From Marinimicrobium locisalis (lineage in GTDB: Bacteria; Pseudomonadota; Gammaproteobacteria; Pseudomonadales; Cellvibrionaceae): a stretch of DNA of 64,000 nt. The notes under the pieces are model-generated. The model was not told where the DNA came from and ran no database searches. It saw only the letters and a program-made list of their open reading frames with translations. Both the position numbers and the translations under genes were made by a program. Positions within the stretch are counted from its first letter, which is position 1, and each line of letters begins with the position of its first letter. Of the stretch, positions 22,482-31,227 are shown piece after piece. The stretch is from NCBI RefSeq assembly GCF_039822625.1, contig NZ_JBDLLG010000001.1, forward strand, positions 1 to 64,000. The letters are read 5' to 3'.

Positions 22482-25118
22482 CTATTTTTTACCAGCCATG
22501 AGCGCTTTTAAGGCGTAGAGCTGCTCTAGGGCCTGCCGAGGGGACAGGTCGTCGGGCTGAACGTCGCTTAGGGCGTCCACCACCGGGTGAGGGCCGCTAT
22601 CAAACAGCGCTCCCTGCACTGGAGCCTCCGGCGGCTCGTTGCTCGAGCGGGGTTCAGTCTCCGGCGCCCTTGAGAGCGCTCCGGTTGCCTTGGTGGGTAC
22701 TTGCCGCTCGGCGTCGCCTTCCAACTGGGTCAGTTGGGTTTGCGCCTGGCTCAGCACGCCTTCGGGAATGCCGGCAAGCCGGGCGACTTGTAAACCGTAG
22801 CTCTTACTCGCGGGCCCTTCCTGGACTTTGTGCAGGAAGACGATGCTGTCGTGATGCTCGGTGGCGTCCAGGTGGACATTAGCGATACCCGGTAGCTCAT
22901 CGGGCAGGCGGGTGAGTTCGAAGTAGTGTGTGGCAAAAAGCGTATAAGCCTTCACCTGTTCCGCCAAATGGCGGGCGCAGGCCCAGGCCAACGCCAAACC
23001 GTCGAAGGTGCTGGTGCCGCGGCCGATTTCGTCCATCAGCACCAGGCTGCGCGGCGTGGCGTTGTGCAGAATGTTGGCGGTTTCGGTCATTTCCACCATA
23101 AAGGTGGAGCGCCCTCCGGCCAGGTCGTCGGAGGAGCCGATGCGGGTGAAAATGCGGTCCAACATACCCACGCGGGCGTTCTCGGCTGGCACAAAGCTGC
23201 CGATGTGTGCCAGCAACACAATCAAGGCGGCCTGGCGCATATAGGTGGATTTACCGCCCATATTCGGACCGGTCACCACCAACATATGTCGCTGTTCCCC
23301 AAAGTTAAGGTCGTTGGGCACAAACGGCGCGTCGCTGACCTGTTCCACTACCGGGTGTCGACCGGCCTGGATGCTAATACCCGGCTCGGGGCTCAGTTCC
23401 GGGCGGCTCCAGCCCAGACTGTCGGCCCGTTCCGATAGGTTGGTCAGCAAATCCAGCTCGGAGACGGCCGCGGCGGACTGCTGTAGCGGAATTAGGTGGT
23501 CATTCAGTTGGTCGATCAGTTGTTCATACAGCAGTTTTTCCCGGGCCAGAGCCCGGCTCTTGGCGGACAGCGCTTTGTCCTCGAATTCTTTCAGTTCCGG
23601 GGTAATGAATCGCTCGGCGTTCTTGAGGGTCTGGCGCCGAATATAATCCGCTGGGGCCTGTGCCGCCTGGGCTCGGGTCAGCTCGATGAAGTAACCATGG
23701 ACGCGGTTGTAACCCACTTTGAGGTTGGCAATGCCGGTGCGCTCACGCTCCCGTGTTTCCAGGTCCACCAGGTACTGCCCTGCGTTGTTGCTAATGTTGC
23801 GCAGCTCATCCAGTTCCTGATCGAACCCTTCGGCAATAACGCCGCCGTCGCGGATGACCACGGGCGGGTTTTCCACCAGCGCCCGTCCCAATAGCGCCAC
23901 CGCTTCCGGGAATTCGCCCAACTGCTGTGCCAGTTCGCCGAGGTGCGGAGCCTCCAGGCGGGCGAGTTCCCCTTGGAGTTCGGGGTAGCAAGCCAGGGAC
24001 GCATGCAGACGCGCCAAGTCCCGAGGGCGAGCGGAGCGCAGGGCCAGGCGGCCAAGAATCCGCTCCATATCGCCCACCCGTTTCAATATTCGGTGGATTA
24101 CCTCAAAGGTGTAGTTGTTCTTCAGTTCCGCCACGGCGGCTTGCCGGGCGGTAAGCACGGGCAGGTCGCGCAGCGGACGGTTCAACCAGCGGCGCAACAG
24201 GCGCGAGCCCATGGCAGTGGCGCAGCGGTTAAGCACGCTGAACAGGGTGTTTTCTTCACTGCCGCCCAAATTAATGTCCAGCTCCAGGTTGCGCCGGGTG
24301 GCCGCGTCCATAGTGACCGCTTGCTCGCGGTTCTCGTGGCTCAGGCCCCGCACGTGGGGCAGGGCGGCGCGCTGGGTTTCCCGAGCATAGCCCAACAGGC
24401 AGCCGGCGGCGGCGATCGCGGTATGCAGGTGGTCGCAGCCGAAGCCCGCCAAGTCCTGAGTGCCGAACTGCTGGGTCAGCAGGCGCCGGGCCGTGTCCAG
24501 CTCGAATTCCCAGGGCCCGCGGCGGCGCAGCCCCCGGCGGTTCTCTACCAGTTCCGGGTTGGTCAAGTCATCGCTGACCAGCAGCTCCGCCGGGCGTAAC
24601 CGCTGTAGTTCGCCCAGGGCCGCATCCAACCCTTCCACTTCGAGCACTTGAAACCGGCCGCTGGCGATGTCCAGCGAGGCCAGACCATAGGTGTCGCCGC
24701 TGCTGTGAAGGGCCACGAGCAAGTTATCCCGGCCGGAATCCAGCAGCGCCTCGTCACTGACCGTCCCTGGGGTCACAATCCGGACTACCTTCCGTTCTAC
24801 GGGTCCCTTGGCTGCCGCCGGATCCCCGATCTGCTCGCAGATGGCGACCGAGACCCCCGCGCGCACGAGCTTGGCCAGGTAGCCATCGGCGGCGTGAAAG
24901 GGAATGCCGGCCATGGGAATGGGCTCGCCGTTGGACTTGCCTCGGGCGGTGAGGGTGACATCGAGCAGCTCGGCGGCGCGCTTGGCGTCGTCGTAGAATA
25001 GCTCGTAGAAATCGCCCATTCGGTAAAACACCAGCTCCTGCGGGTGTTCCGCCTTGATGCGCAGGTACTGCTGCATCATGGGGGTATGCGGGCTTTGGAC
25101 ATCCGAGGTATTGGGCAT
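22482..25118 (-). CDS. mutS: DNA mismatch repair protein MutS
   Basis: MutS binds base mismatches and small loops and recruits MutL in an ATP-dependent way. 878 residues from MPNTSDVQS. The mismatch-reading Phe-x-Glu is FYRMGDFYELF (residues about 35-45). The ATPase has Walker A GPNMGGKSTYMRQ, the GSSDDLAGGRSTFMVEMTE signature, Walker B LVLMDEIGRGTSTFDG and ATHYFELT. The C-terminus has an acidic linker and the SPRQALEQLYALKAL tetramerisation helix. A longer in-frame extension to 25208 is not conserved-looking. Divergent from pncC. Confidence 0.97.
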   Translation of the reverse strand: MPNTSDVQSPHTPMMQQYLRIKAEHPQELVFYRMGDFYELFYDDAKRAAELLDVTLTARGKSNGEPIPMAGIPFHAADGYLAKLVRAGVSVAICEQIGDPAAAKGPVERKVVRIVTPGTVSDEALLDSGRDNLLVALHSSGDTYGLASLDIASGRFQVLEVEGLDAALGELQRLRPAELLVSDDLTNPELVENRRGLRRRGPWEFELDTARRLLTQQFGTQDLAGFGCDHLHTAIAAAGCLLGYARETQRAALPHVRGLSHENREQAVTMDAATRRNLELDINLGGSEENTLFSVLNRCATAMGSRLLRRWLNRPLRDLPVLTARQAAVAELKNNYTFEVIHRILKRVGDMERILGRLALRSARPRDLARLHASLACYPELQGELARLEAPHLGELAQQLGEFPEAVALLGRALVENPPVVIRDGGVIAEGFDQELDELRNISNNAGQYLVDLETRERERTGIANLKVGYNRVHGYFIELTRAQAAQAPADYIRRQTLKNAERFITPELKEFEDKALSAKSRALAREKLLYEQLIDQLNDHLIPLQQSAAAVSELDLLTNLSERADSLGWSRPELSPEPGISIQAGRHPVVEQVSDAPFVPNDLNFGEQRHMLVVTGPNMGGKSTYMRQAALIVLLAHIGSFVPAENARVGMLDRIFTRIGSSDDLAGGRSTFMVEMTETANILHNATPRSLVLMDEIGRGTSTFDGLALAWACARHLAEQVKAYTLFATHYFELTRLPDELPGIANVHLDATEHHDSIVFLHKVQEGPASKSYGLQVARLAGIPEGVLSQAQTQLTQLEGDAERQVPTKATGALSRAPETEPRSSNEPPEAPVQGALFDSGPHPVVDALSDVQPDDLSPRQALEQLYALKALMAGKK

Positions 25119-25219
25119 AGGATTGTTTTTCGCGATTCGTGGGGGTGAATGAAGCGGGGCTATTCTACGGAAATCGTAGGGGGCTTGCACTCGATTGAAG
25201 GCTGGCATACCTTGTTGCC

Positions 25220-25774
25220 ATGACTGCGACCACTTCCGGCAACTCCACTCTCTCTACTAAGGGCGCTGAAGCACCTCGGCCACCGGACGCGACCCGCCGC
25301 CTGGCGGAACGGCTGGGGGAGCAGTTGCAGAACAGAGGCTGGCGCGTGGCGACGGCGGAGTCTTGCACCGGCGGTGGGATTGCCGCCGCGCTGACCGAGG
25401 TGGCCGGCAGCTCCGCCTGGTTTGAATATGGCCTGGTGACCTACGCCAACCGCGCCAAGCAACAGTTACTCGGGGTCTCCGAGCAGAGTCTGGCGCAAGA
25501 GGGGGCCGTCAGTGAAGCGGTGGTCCGGGAAATGGCCGAAGGCGCGCTGCACCTGTCGGGCGCCGAGCTTGCGATCGCCGTCAGCGGCGTCGCCGGCCCG
25601 GGCGGGGGCACGCCGGAGAAGCCCGTCGGTACCGTTTGGCTGGGCTGGGCCCAGGGCGGGGAGGCGCCAGTAACCGGGGCTCGCTGCTACCGGTTTGAGG
25701 GTGACCGTGCCCAGGTGCGCGAGCAGACGGTGATCGCTGCTCTGGAAATTCTGTCAGGGTTGGCCGGTCCCTGA
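25220..25774 (+). CDS. pncC: Nicotinamide-nucleotide amidohydrolase PncC (CinA C-terminal domain)
   Basis: Deamidates nicotinamide mononucleotide to nicotinate mononucleotide in the pyridine nucleotide cycle. 184 residues, the stand-alone CinA C-terminal domain without the N-terminal part. Motifs: VATAESCTGGGIAAALTEVAGSSAWF, GLVTYANRAKQQLLGV, AVSEAVVREMAEGAL and IAVSGVAGPGGGTPEKPVGTVW. The first 28 residues are a poorly conserved extension. It lies directly upstream of recA, as is common in gammaproteobacteria, with 128 bases between. Confidence 0.93.
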   Translation: MTATTSGNSTLSTKGAEAPRPPDATRRLAERLGEQLQNRGWRVATAESCTGGGIAAALTEVAGSSAWFEYGLVTYANRAKQQLLGVSEQSLAQEGAVSEAVVREMAEGALHLSGAELAIAVSGVAGPGGGTPEKPVGTVWLGWAQGGEAPVTGARCYRFEGDRAQVREQTVIAALEILSGLAGP

Positions 25775-25801
25775 AAAACCACTGTATAAACATCGAGGGT
25801 A

Positions 25802-25833
25802 CTGTTTGCGCATACAGGTTTTTCGTGTATGCT
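25802..25833 (+). promoter_or_regulatory. LexA-type SOS box overlapping the recA promoter
   Basis: CTGTTTGCGCATACAG at 25802-25817 fits the LexA operator CTG-N10-CAG. A -35-like TTGCGC (25806-25811) inside it and a -10-like TATGCT (25828-25833), 16 bases apart, put the operator over the promoter, as expected for SOS repression of recA. A half-site CTGTAT lies nearby upstream. Confidence 0.85.
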
Positions 25834-25902
25834 GTGGGCAGTTAATCAGGGCGGCGAAGCCGCCAAACCGTTACATTTTTAGCATATTGATCGAGGTGTC
25901 GG

Positions 25903-26946
25903 ATGGACGCGAATAAAGAGAAGGCGCTACAGGCCGCGTTGGGCCAAATTGAAAGACAGTTTGGCAAAGGCACAGTCATGCGTATGGGCGACCGCGAACG
26001 GGTCGCAATGCCCGCCATCTCTACCGGCTCGCTCGGGCTGGACGCCGCCCTCGGCATTGGCGGGCTGCCCAAGGGCCGGGTGGTGGAAATTTATGGCCCG
26101 GAATCCTCGGGTAAAACCACTTTGACTCTGCAGGTGGTGGCCGAAGCCCAGCGCGAGGGCGGCACCTGTGCGTTTATCGACGCCGAGCACGCCCTCGACC
26201 CCATTTATGCCGAGAAGCTCGGGGTCAATGTCGACGACTTGATTATCTCCCAGCCCGATACGGGGGAGCAGGCATTGGAAGTCAGTGACATGCTGGTGCG
26301 CTCCGGTGCGGTGGATGTGCTGGTGATCGACTCGGTCGCCGCCTTGACCCCGCGGGCCGAGATTGAAGGTGAAATGGGCGATCAGCACGTGGGCCTGCAG
26401 GCTCGTTTGATGTCCCAGGCACTGCGTAAAATTACCGGCAACATTAAGAACGCCAACTGTCTGGTGATTTTCATTAACCAGATTCGCATGAAAATTGGCG
26501 TCATGTTTGGCAGCCCCGAAACCACCACCGGGGGTAACGCGCTGAAGTTCTACTCCTCCGTGCGCTTGGATATTCGCCGCATCGGCTCGGTGAAGGAAGG
26601 GGACGAGGTGACCGGCAACGAGACCCGCGTCAAGGTGGTGAAGAACAAGGTGGCACCGCCCTTCAAACAAACCGAGTTCCAGATTCTTTACGGCACTGGC
26701 ATTAACCGGCTGGGGGAGGTGATCGATTACGGCGTCAAGCTGGGAATTGTCGACAAGGCCGGTGCCTGGTATAGCTACCAGGGCGACAAGATCGGCCAGG
26801 GTAAGAACAATGTGGTGAAATTCCTGAAGGAAAACCCCAAGATTGCCGAAGAAATGGAAAAGCGGGTCCGGGCCGAAATGCTCGATATCCCCACCAAAAC
26901 CGAAGACAAAGAGGAAGGGAAGTCCGAAGAGGAAAGCGAAGCCTAA
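25903..26946 (+). CDS. recA: Recombinase RecA
   Basis: Forms filaments on single-stranded DNA, drives strand exchange and triggers LexA self-cleavage. 347 residues. Walker A GPESSGKTTLTLQ, the EHALDP loop, Walker B VDVLVIDSVAAL, loop L1 EMGDQHVGLQARLMSQALRK, the loop-L2 region INQIRMKIGVMFGSPETTTGG and the LKFYSSVRLDIRR stretch are all present. The tail is acidic (EDKEEGKSEEESEA), as usual. A terminator follows at 26977. Confidence 0.98.
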   Translation: MDANKEKALQAALGQIERQFGKGTVMRMGDRERVAMPAISTGSLGLDAALGIGGLPKGRVVEIYGPESSGKTTLTLQVVAEAQREGGTCAFIDAEHALDPIYAEKLGVNVDDLIISQPDTGEQALEVSDMLVRSGAVDVLVIDSVAALTPRAEIEGEMGDQHVGLQARLMSQALRKITGNIKNANCLVIFINQIRMKIGVMFGSPETTTGGNALKFYSSVRLDIRRIGSVKEGDEVTGNETRVKVVKNKVAPPFKQTEFQILYGTGINRLGEVIDYGVKLGIVDKAGAWYSYQGDKIGQGKNNVVKFLKENPKIAEEMEKRVRAEMLDIPTKTEDKEEGKSEEESEA

Positions 26947-26976
26947 GACGGTTTCTGAATGGATTGATGCCCGAAG

Positions 26977-27008
26977 GTCGGCGCCGTGGGAAACGCGGCG
27001 CCGACTTT
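26977..27008 (+). terminator. Terminator after recA
   Basis: GTCGGCGCCG / CGGCGCCGAC, a perfect 10-bp stem around TGGGAAACG, followed by TTT. It separates recA from the lipoprotein gene and recX. Confidence 0.75.
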
Positions 27009-27087
27009 GTAGTCTAAGGTACAATGACTTACTCCTGGTTGCCGTGTACCGGTTACCACCTATTTGGCGAGCACAGCGAGGATACTT

Positions 27088-27687
27088 ATGGTTCGAAGCA
27101 TATGGTCACTGAGCGCACACCGCTTTCCAGTGGGCTTTTGGCTGTTGGGTCTGACGCTGCTTGGGCTCGCGGGTTGTAGCAGCACCCCTTCGGTGGTGAC
27201 CGATTACGATCCCGACTTTGCCTTTGGGCAACTGGAAACCTTCCGGGTGGAGAAAACCCAGGAAGACAACGAGAAAAACATTCTGATCTCCCCCTTCACC
27301 CTCAACCACCTGCAGACCGTCATTCGAGACCAGCTCGACGCCCGTTACGATCAGGCCGAGGAGGGTGAAACCGCCGATTTTGTGGTGCGCTACCACATCG
27401 TGGTGGAAGACCGCATCGATGTTCGCAGCTATGACCAACGCTACGGTTTTGGCTATTACGGCTTTGGGCCCGTATACCGCTACCCCTACGCTCATAGTCC
27501 GAGCCCCCGGGTCTACCGTCAAGGAACCTTGATTATTGATATCGCATCGGGAGGCGAAGATAACCAACCGTTGTGGCGTGGGGTTTCCGAGCAAAGACTG
27601 TATGACGGATTGACCCCCCAAGAGCAGCGGGCTCGTTTGTCGGCGGCGGTGACCGACGTACTCTCCAACTTCCCTCCGGTCAAATAG
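27088..27687 (+). CDS. DUF4136 domain lipoprotein
   Basis: 199 residues. The N-terminus is a lipoprotein signal: HRFPVGFWLLGLTLLGLAGC with the lipid-bearing Cys near residue 31. The DUF4136 domain starts VVTDYDPDFAFGQLETFRV and ends GTLIIDIASGGEDNQPLWRG, SEQRLYDGL and ALVTDVLSNFPP-like sequence. A Tyr/Gly-rich loop (RYGFGYYGFGPVYRYPY) lies in between. Function unknown; such proteins are cell-envelope lipoproteins. The ATG at 27088 follows GCGAGGA. It occupies the space between recA and recX. Confidence 0.88.
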   Translation: MVRSIWSLSAHRFPVGFWLLGLTLLGLAGCSSTPSVVTDYDPDFAFGQLETFRVEKTQEDNEKNILISPFTLNHLQTVIRDQLDARYDQAEEGETADFVVRYHIVVEDRIDVRSYDQRYGFGYYGFGPVYRYPYAHSPSPRVYRQGTLIIDIASGGEDNQPLWRGVSEQRLYDGLTPQEQRARLSAAVTDVLSNFPPVK

Positions 27688-27697
27688 GAGGGGAGCC

Positions 27698-28237
27698 TTG
27701 GCTGTTGACCGTGCCTCTGGCTCGTCCGAGAGCGATGTTCGCCTGGCGGCGATGAATTTGCTGGCCAGACGGGAACACTCCGCCCTGGAGCTTCGGGAAA
27801 AACTGCTGAAACGGTTTGGGGAAGTTGAGAGGGACGATGGGGTTGATGGTGCCAGCGGTGCCAGAGGGACCAAAGGAAAAAGCCCCGACATCGACGCTGT
27901 GCTCAACCGGCTGGCCGAGCAGGGCCTTCAAAGCGACGAGCGGTTTACCGAAGCGTTTATTACGGCGAGAGAGCGCCAAGGTAAGGGCCCCTTGCGGATT
28001 GCGCAGGAGTTGCGCCAAAAGGGCGTCTCGGATGACTTAGTGGCGCAGTACTTGGACGAGTCCGATGACTGTTGGGCGCACTTGGCCCAAGAGGTTCGCT
28101 CGAAACGTTTTGGGGATGAGCCCATACAGACCCCCAAAGAGAAGGCGCGGCAAATGCGCTTTTTGCAATATCGCGGCTTTTCCCACGAGCAGGTCCGGCG
28201 GGCTATCGCCAGCGTTCCCAGGCATCCATCACCTTAG
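27698..28237 (+). CDS. recX: RecA regulator RecX
   Basis: RecX caps and disassembles RecA filaments. 179 residues starting with TTG at 27698, supported by GGAGGGGAG five bases upstream. The three-helix repeats are visible: AAMNLLARREHSALELREKL, LAEQGLQSDERFTEAFITAR with RIAQELRQKGVSDDLV, and KARQMRFLQYRGFSHEQVRRAI. An insert of about 20 residues (DDGVDGASGARGTKGKS) interrupts the first and second units. The 3' end overlaps the convergent transglycosylase gene by 35 bases. Confidence 0.92.
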   Translation: MAVDRASGSSESDVRLAAMNLLARREHSALELREKLLKRFGEVERDDGVDGASGARGTKGKSPDIDAVLNRLAEQGLQSDERFTEAFITARERQGKGPLRIAQELRQKGVSDDLVAQYLDESDDCWAHLAQEVRSKRFGDEPIQTPKEKARQMRFLQYRGFSHEQVRRAIASVPRHPSP

Positions 28238-28814
28238 CGGCATAACGATAGCTGCCATAGCTGCCGTTATAGCGCGCCAGCGCCTCCGCCAAGCGTCCAT
28301 CCGAACGTTCCAGATAGTGTTTCAAGATGGTACAGCCGTAGCGCAGGTTGGTATCCAGGTCGATCAGGTTGTCTTCCGGGCGACCGATTTCATTCTTCCA
28401 AAAAGGCATCACCTGCATAATGCCTTGGGCTCCCACGGGTGAGACCGCGTAGTGGTTAAAGTGGCTTTCCACCTCAATCACCGCCAACACCAGTTCGGGC
28501 TGCAGCTCGGTTTGGCGGGCTGCCGAGTGGATTTTACGCAGCAGCCGAAGCCGGTGGTCCGGGTCTTTGACATAGCGCTCCATGCGCCCGGACATAAGCA
28601 GCAGCCAAGCCTCGGCGTGGTAGTGATCGTCAAAACTGTCCGCAGCCTCAATGTTCTCAATCAGCTTTTTCCGCAGACTGTCCTCGACCTCAACCGCCGG
28701 CTCGGCATAGGCGAGCGTCTCGCCCTGAGCCCAGCCCTGGCCTGGCAACAGGCTCCCCAGCCCGATCAGCAAACTGAGCAGGGCGTGGTAGGGGAGCCGG
28801 AGCGAGCGGTACAC
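28203..28814 (-). CDS. Lytic transglycosylase (SLT domain), exported
   Basis: Cleaves the MurNAc-GlcNAc bond of peptidoglycan with formation of 1,6-anhydroMurNAc. 203 residues with a signal peptide (residues 1-29, ending in GWAQ). The catalytic domain has the Glu motif VLAVIEVESHFNHYAVSPVG (Glu about 117), AQGIMQVMPFW, then NLIDLDTNLRYGCTILKHYL and ALARYNGSYGSYRYA. Non-membrane-lipid type (no lipobox). Four bases separate it from proS upstream, so it is probably transcribed with it. It is too short to be MltC or Slt70; a specific name is not justified. Confidence 0.9.
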   Translation of the reverse strand: MYRSLRLPYHALLSLLIGLGSLLPGQGWAQGETLAYAEPAVEVEDSLRKKLIENIEAADSFDDHYHAEAWLLLMSGRMERYVKDPDHRLRLLRKIHSAARQTELQPELVLAVIEVESHFNHYAVSPVGAQGIMQVMPFWKNEIGRPEDNLIDLDTNLRYGCTILKHYLERSDGRLAEALARYNGSYGSYRYAAKVMDAWERWR

Positions 28815-28817
28815 GGG

Positions 28818-30563
28818 TCAGCCTCGGTTAAAAAGTTGCTCGCGGACAAACTCGAGCACTTGGTCGGCCGGAATGTCTCGCGCTTCGCTGTCGCGACGCC
28901 CCTTGTATTCCAGAGTCCCCTTTTCGAGTCCGCGATCGCCCACCACCAGGCGATGGGGTATACCCATCAGGTCGGTGTTGGCCAGCATGACCCCTAGGCG
29001 GGCTTTGGCTTCGTCCATGTAGAGAACGTCGATGCCCATCTGGGTCAGCGCCTCATAAAGCGCCTCGCATTTTTCCGCCACGGCCGGTGACTTGTGAGGG
29101 TTAATGGGTACCAGCGCCAGTTGAAACGGCGCGATGCTTTCGGGCCAGATAATGCCTTGTTCGTCGTGGTTTTGCTCAATGGCGGCGGCCACCACGCGGG
29201 AGACCCCGATGCCGTAGCAACCCATGATCATGGGCTTCTCTTTGCCGTTCTCATCCAGCACGCGGGCATTCATGGCTTCACTGTATTTGGTGCCGAGCTG
29301 GAAAATGTGACCTACTTCGATCCCTCGCTTGATTTCCAACTGGCCTTCGCCGTCGGGGCTCGGATCTCCGGGCACGACATTGCGAAGGTCCACGACGTCC
29401 GGCACGGGCAGGTCGCGCTCCCAGTTGACGCCGGTCAGGTGATAGCCGTCGCGGTTGGCGCCGCAAACGAAGTCGGCCAGGTGAACCGCAGCGCGGTCCA
29501 CGAGGACGGGTATGTCCAGTTTGACCGGCCCGATGGAGCCGGTACCTACGCCCAGTTCCGCCTGTATCCGCTCCTCCGGTGCGAAGGTTAGAGGGGAGGC
29601 GATGCCCGGCAATTTCTCGGCTTTAATGTCGTTCAGCTCGTGGTCACCGCGCAAGACCAGAGCGATCAGCGGGGCCTTGTCTTCTTCCGAGTCTTCCTCG
29701 GGTGCTTCTCCCAAAACGATGAGCGTCTTCACCGTTTGTGCCGGTGAGACGTCAAGGTATTCGGCGACTTGAGCAATGCTCTCCTGCCCGGGGGTGGCCA
29801 CCTCCGTCATTGACTGTGACGCCGCAGGGCGGTCGCCGGCGGGCGCAAGCGCTTCGGCCTTTTCAATATTGGCCGCGTAGGAGCCTTGGTCACTGAAGAC
29901 GATGTCGTCTTCACCGCTGTCAGCCAGGACGTGGAATTCGTGGGAGAAGGCCCCGCCGATGGAGCCGGTGTCTGCCAACACGGGGCGGTAAGCCAAGCCG
30001 ATGCGATCGAAAATGGCGCAGTAGGTCCGATGCATGACCTCGTAGGTTTCCTGAAGGGAGGCCTGGGTCAAGTGGAAGGAGTAGGCGTCCTTCATGGTGA
30101 ACTCCCGGGCCCGCATTACCCCAAACCGCGGGCGAATTTCATCCCGAAACTTGGTCTGAATCTGGTAAAAATTCGCGGGCAGCTGCTTGTAGCTGCTGAC
30201 CTCGCCCCGGATCAGGTCGGTGATGACCTCCTCATGGGTCGGGCCGAGACAAAAAGGCCGCTCGTGACGGTCATGAATTCGCAGCAACTCGGGGCCGTAT
30301 TCCTGCCAACGGCCGGATTCTTCCCACAACTCCGAGGGTTGAACCACCGGCATCAGCACTTCCTGGGCGCCGGAATTGTCCATTTCTTCGCGGATGATGC
30401 GCTCGACCTTGCGCAGCACGCGCAGACCCATGGGCATCCAGGTATAGAGACCGGAGGCCAGCTTGCGGATCATGCCGGCACGGAGCATCAACTGGTGGCT
30501 GATAACCTCGGCATCGGAGGGGGTTTCTTTTAAAGTGGCGATTAGAAAACGACTGGCTCGCAT
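28818..30563 (-). CDS. proS: Prolyl-tRNA synthetase ProS
   Basis: Charges tRNA-Pro. 581 residues, the bacterial type with an editing insertion. The class II core has motif 1 in SGLYTWMPMGLRVLRKVERII, motif 2 in FRDEIRPRFGVMRAREFTMKDAYSFH and motif 3 in MGCYGIGVSRVVAA. The INS/YbaK-like editing domain, which removes mischarged Ala, lies at residues about 225-400 (VKTLIVLGE). The anticodon-binding domain is near the C-terminus. The ATG MRASRFLIATLKETP is the family start. Confidence 0.97.
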   Translation of the reverse strand: MRASRFLIATLKETPSDAEVISHQLMLRAGMIRKLASGLYTWMPMGLRVLRKVERIIREEMDNSGAQEVLMPVVQPSELWEESGRWQEYGPELLRIHDRHERPFCLGPTHEEVITDLIRGEVSSYKQLPANFYQIQTKFRDEIRPRFGVMRAREFTMKDAYSFHLTQASLQETYEVMHRTYCAIFDRIGLAYRPVLADTGSIGGAFSHEFHVLADSGEDDIVFSDQGSYAANIEKAEALAPAGDRPAASQSMTEVATPGQESIAQVAEYLDVSPAQTVKTLIVLGEAPEEDSEEDKAPLIALVLRGDHELNDIKAEKLPGIASPLTFAPEERIQAELGVGTGSIGPVKLDIPVLVDRAAVHLADFVCGANRDGYHLTGVNWERDLPVPDVVDLRNVVPGDPSPDGEGQLEIKRGIEVGHIFQLGTKYSEAMNARVLDENGKEKPMIMGCYGIGVSRVVAAAIEQNHDEQGIIWPESIAPFQLALVPINPHKSPAVAEKCEALYEALTQMGIDVLYMDEAKARLGVMLANTDLMGIPHRLVVGDRGLEKGTLEYKGRRDSEARDIPADQVLEFVREQLFNRG

Positions 30564-30722
30564 AAAAAGGGCTTCTTAATGGCTATACTGTGAGTCAAGA
30601 TAAACGCTTATTCTACGGTGCTTGCGGGCCCGGGTACAGACTTGGGGGAGTTCCCGTTGCCTAGTTTGAGAACTGGGGCCTGAGTGCTGGCGCCGCATTT
30701 GAAGGTGATGAAGGAGAAAACC

Positions 30723-31148
30723 ATGTTTGAACTGCATCCACGTTTGGCGGCCGACACGGTTCCGGTAGGCCGTTTCCCGCTTTCCCTGCTTCTGCTCAGT
30801 AAGGATGCGAACTACCCCTGGTGTATTCTCGTCCCCCAGCGGGAAGATGTGTTCGAGCTCCATCATCTCAGCGAAGAGGATCAGCAGCAGCTCACACGGG
30901 AGTCGTGCCGGTTGGCGGAGGTAATGACCAGTGTGTTTGATGCCCACACCATGAATGTGGCGGCGTTAGGAAACGTGGTTCGCCAGCTGCACGTGCATCA
31001 CATCGTCCGTTTCGAGGACGATCCGGCCTGGCCGCAGCCAATCTGGGGGCAAAAGCCCGCGACTCAGTATACGGAAGCCCAGTTGGAAGACCGCCTGGAG
31101 CACCTGCGGGCCGCTCTGGTGGGGGAGGACTTCCAGATTCTTACGTAG
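30723..31148 (+). CDS. HIT domain protein
   Basis: 141 residues. HIT-fold motifs: FELHPRLAADTVPVGRFPLS, YPWCILVPQREDVFELHHL and the histidine motif QLHVHHIVRFEDDPAWP. The motif reads HxHH rather than the classical HxHxHxx, a pattern I associate with a conserved proteobacterial subgroup; hydrolysis of a nucleoside phosphate conjugate is plausible but unproven. AAGGAG eight bases upstream fixes the ATG at 30723. Divergent from proS. Confidence 0.85.
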   Translation: MFELHPRLAADTVPVGRFPLSLLLLSKDANYPWCILVPQREDVFELHHLSEEDQQQLTRESCRLAEVMTSVFDAHTMNVAALGNVVRQLHVHHIVRFEDDPAWPQPIWGQKPATQYTEAQLEDRLEHLRAALVGEDFQILT

Positions 31149-31190
31149 GTCCCTAGGGTTTCAATCCAGTAGGGCTGGATGAGGGAGGCA

Positions 31191-31213
31191 CCTGGGCCTC
31201 AACGAGGCCCAGG
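31191..31213. terminator. Stem-loop between HIT and HU-like genes
   Basis: CCTGGGCCTC / GAGGCCCAGG, a perfect 10-bp stem with loop AAC, lies between two convergent genes. There is no clear T-run on either side, so the terminator role is tentative. Confidence 0.45.
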
Positions 31214-31227
31214 CAATCGAATAGCGC

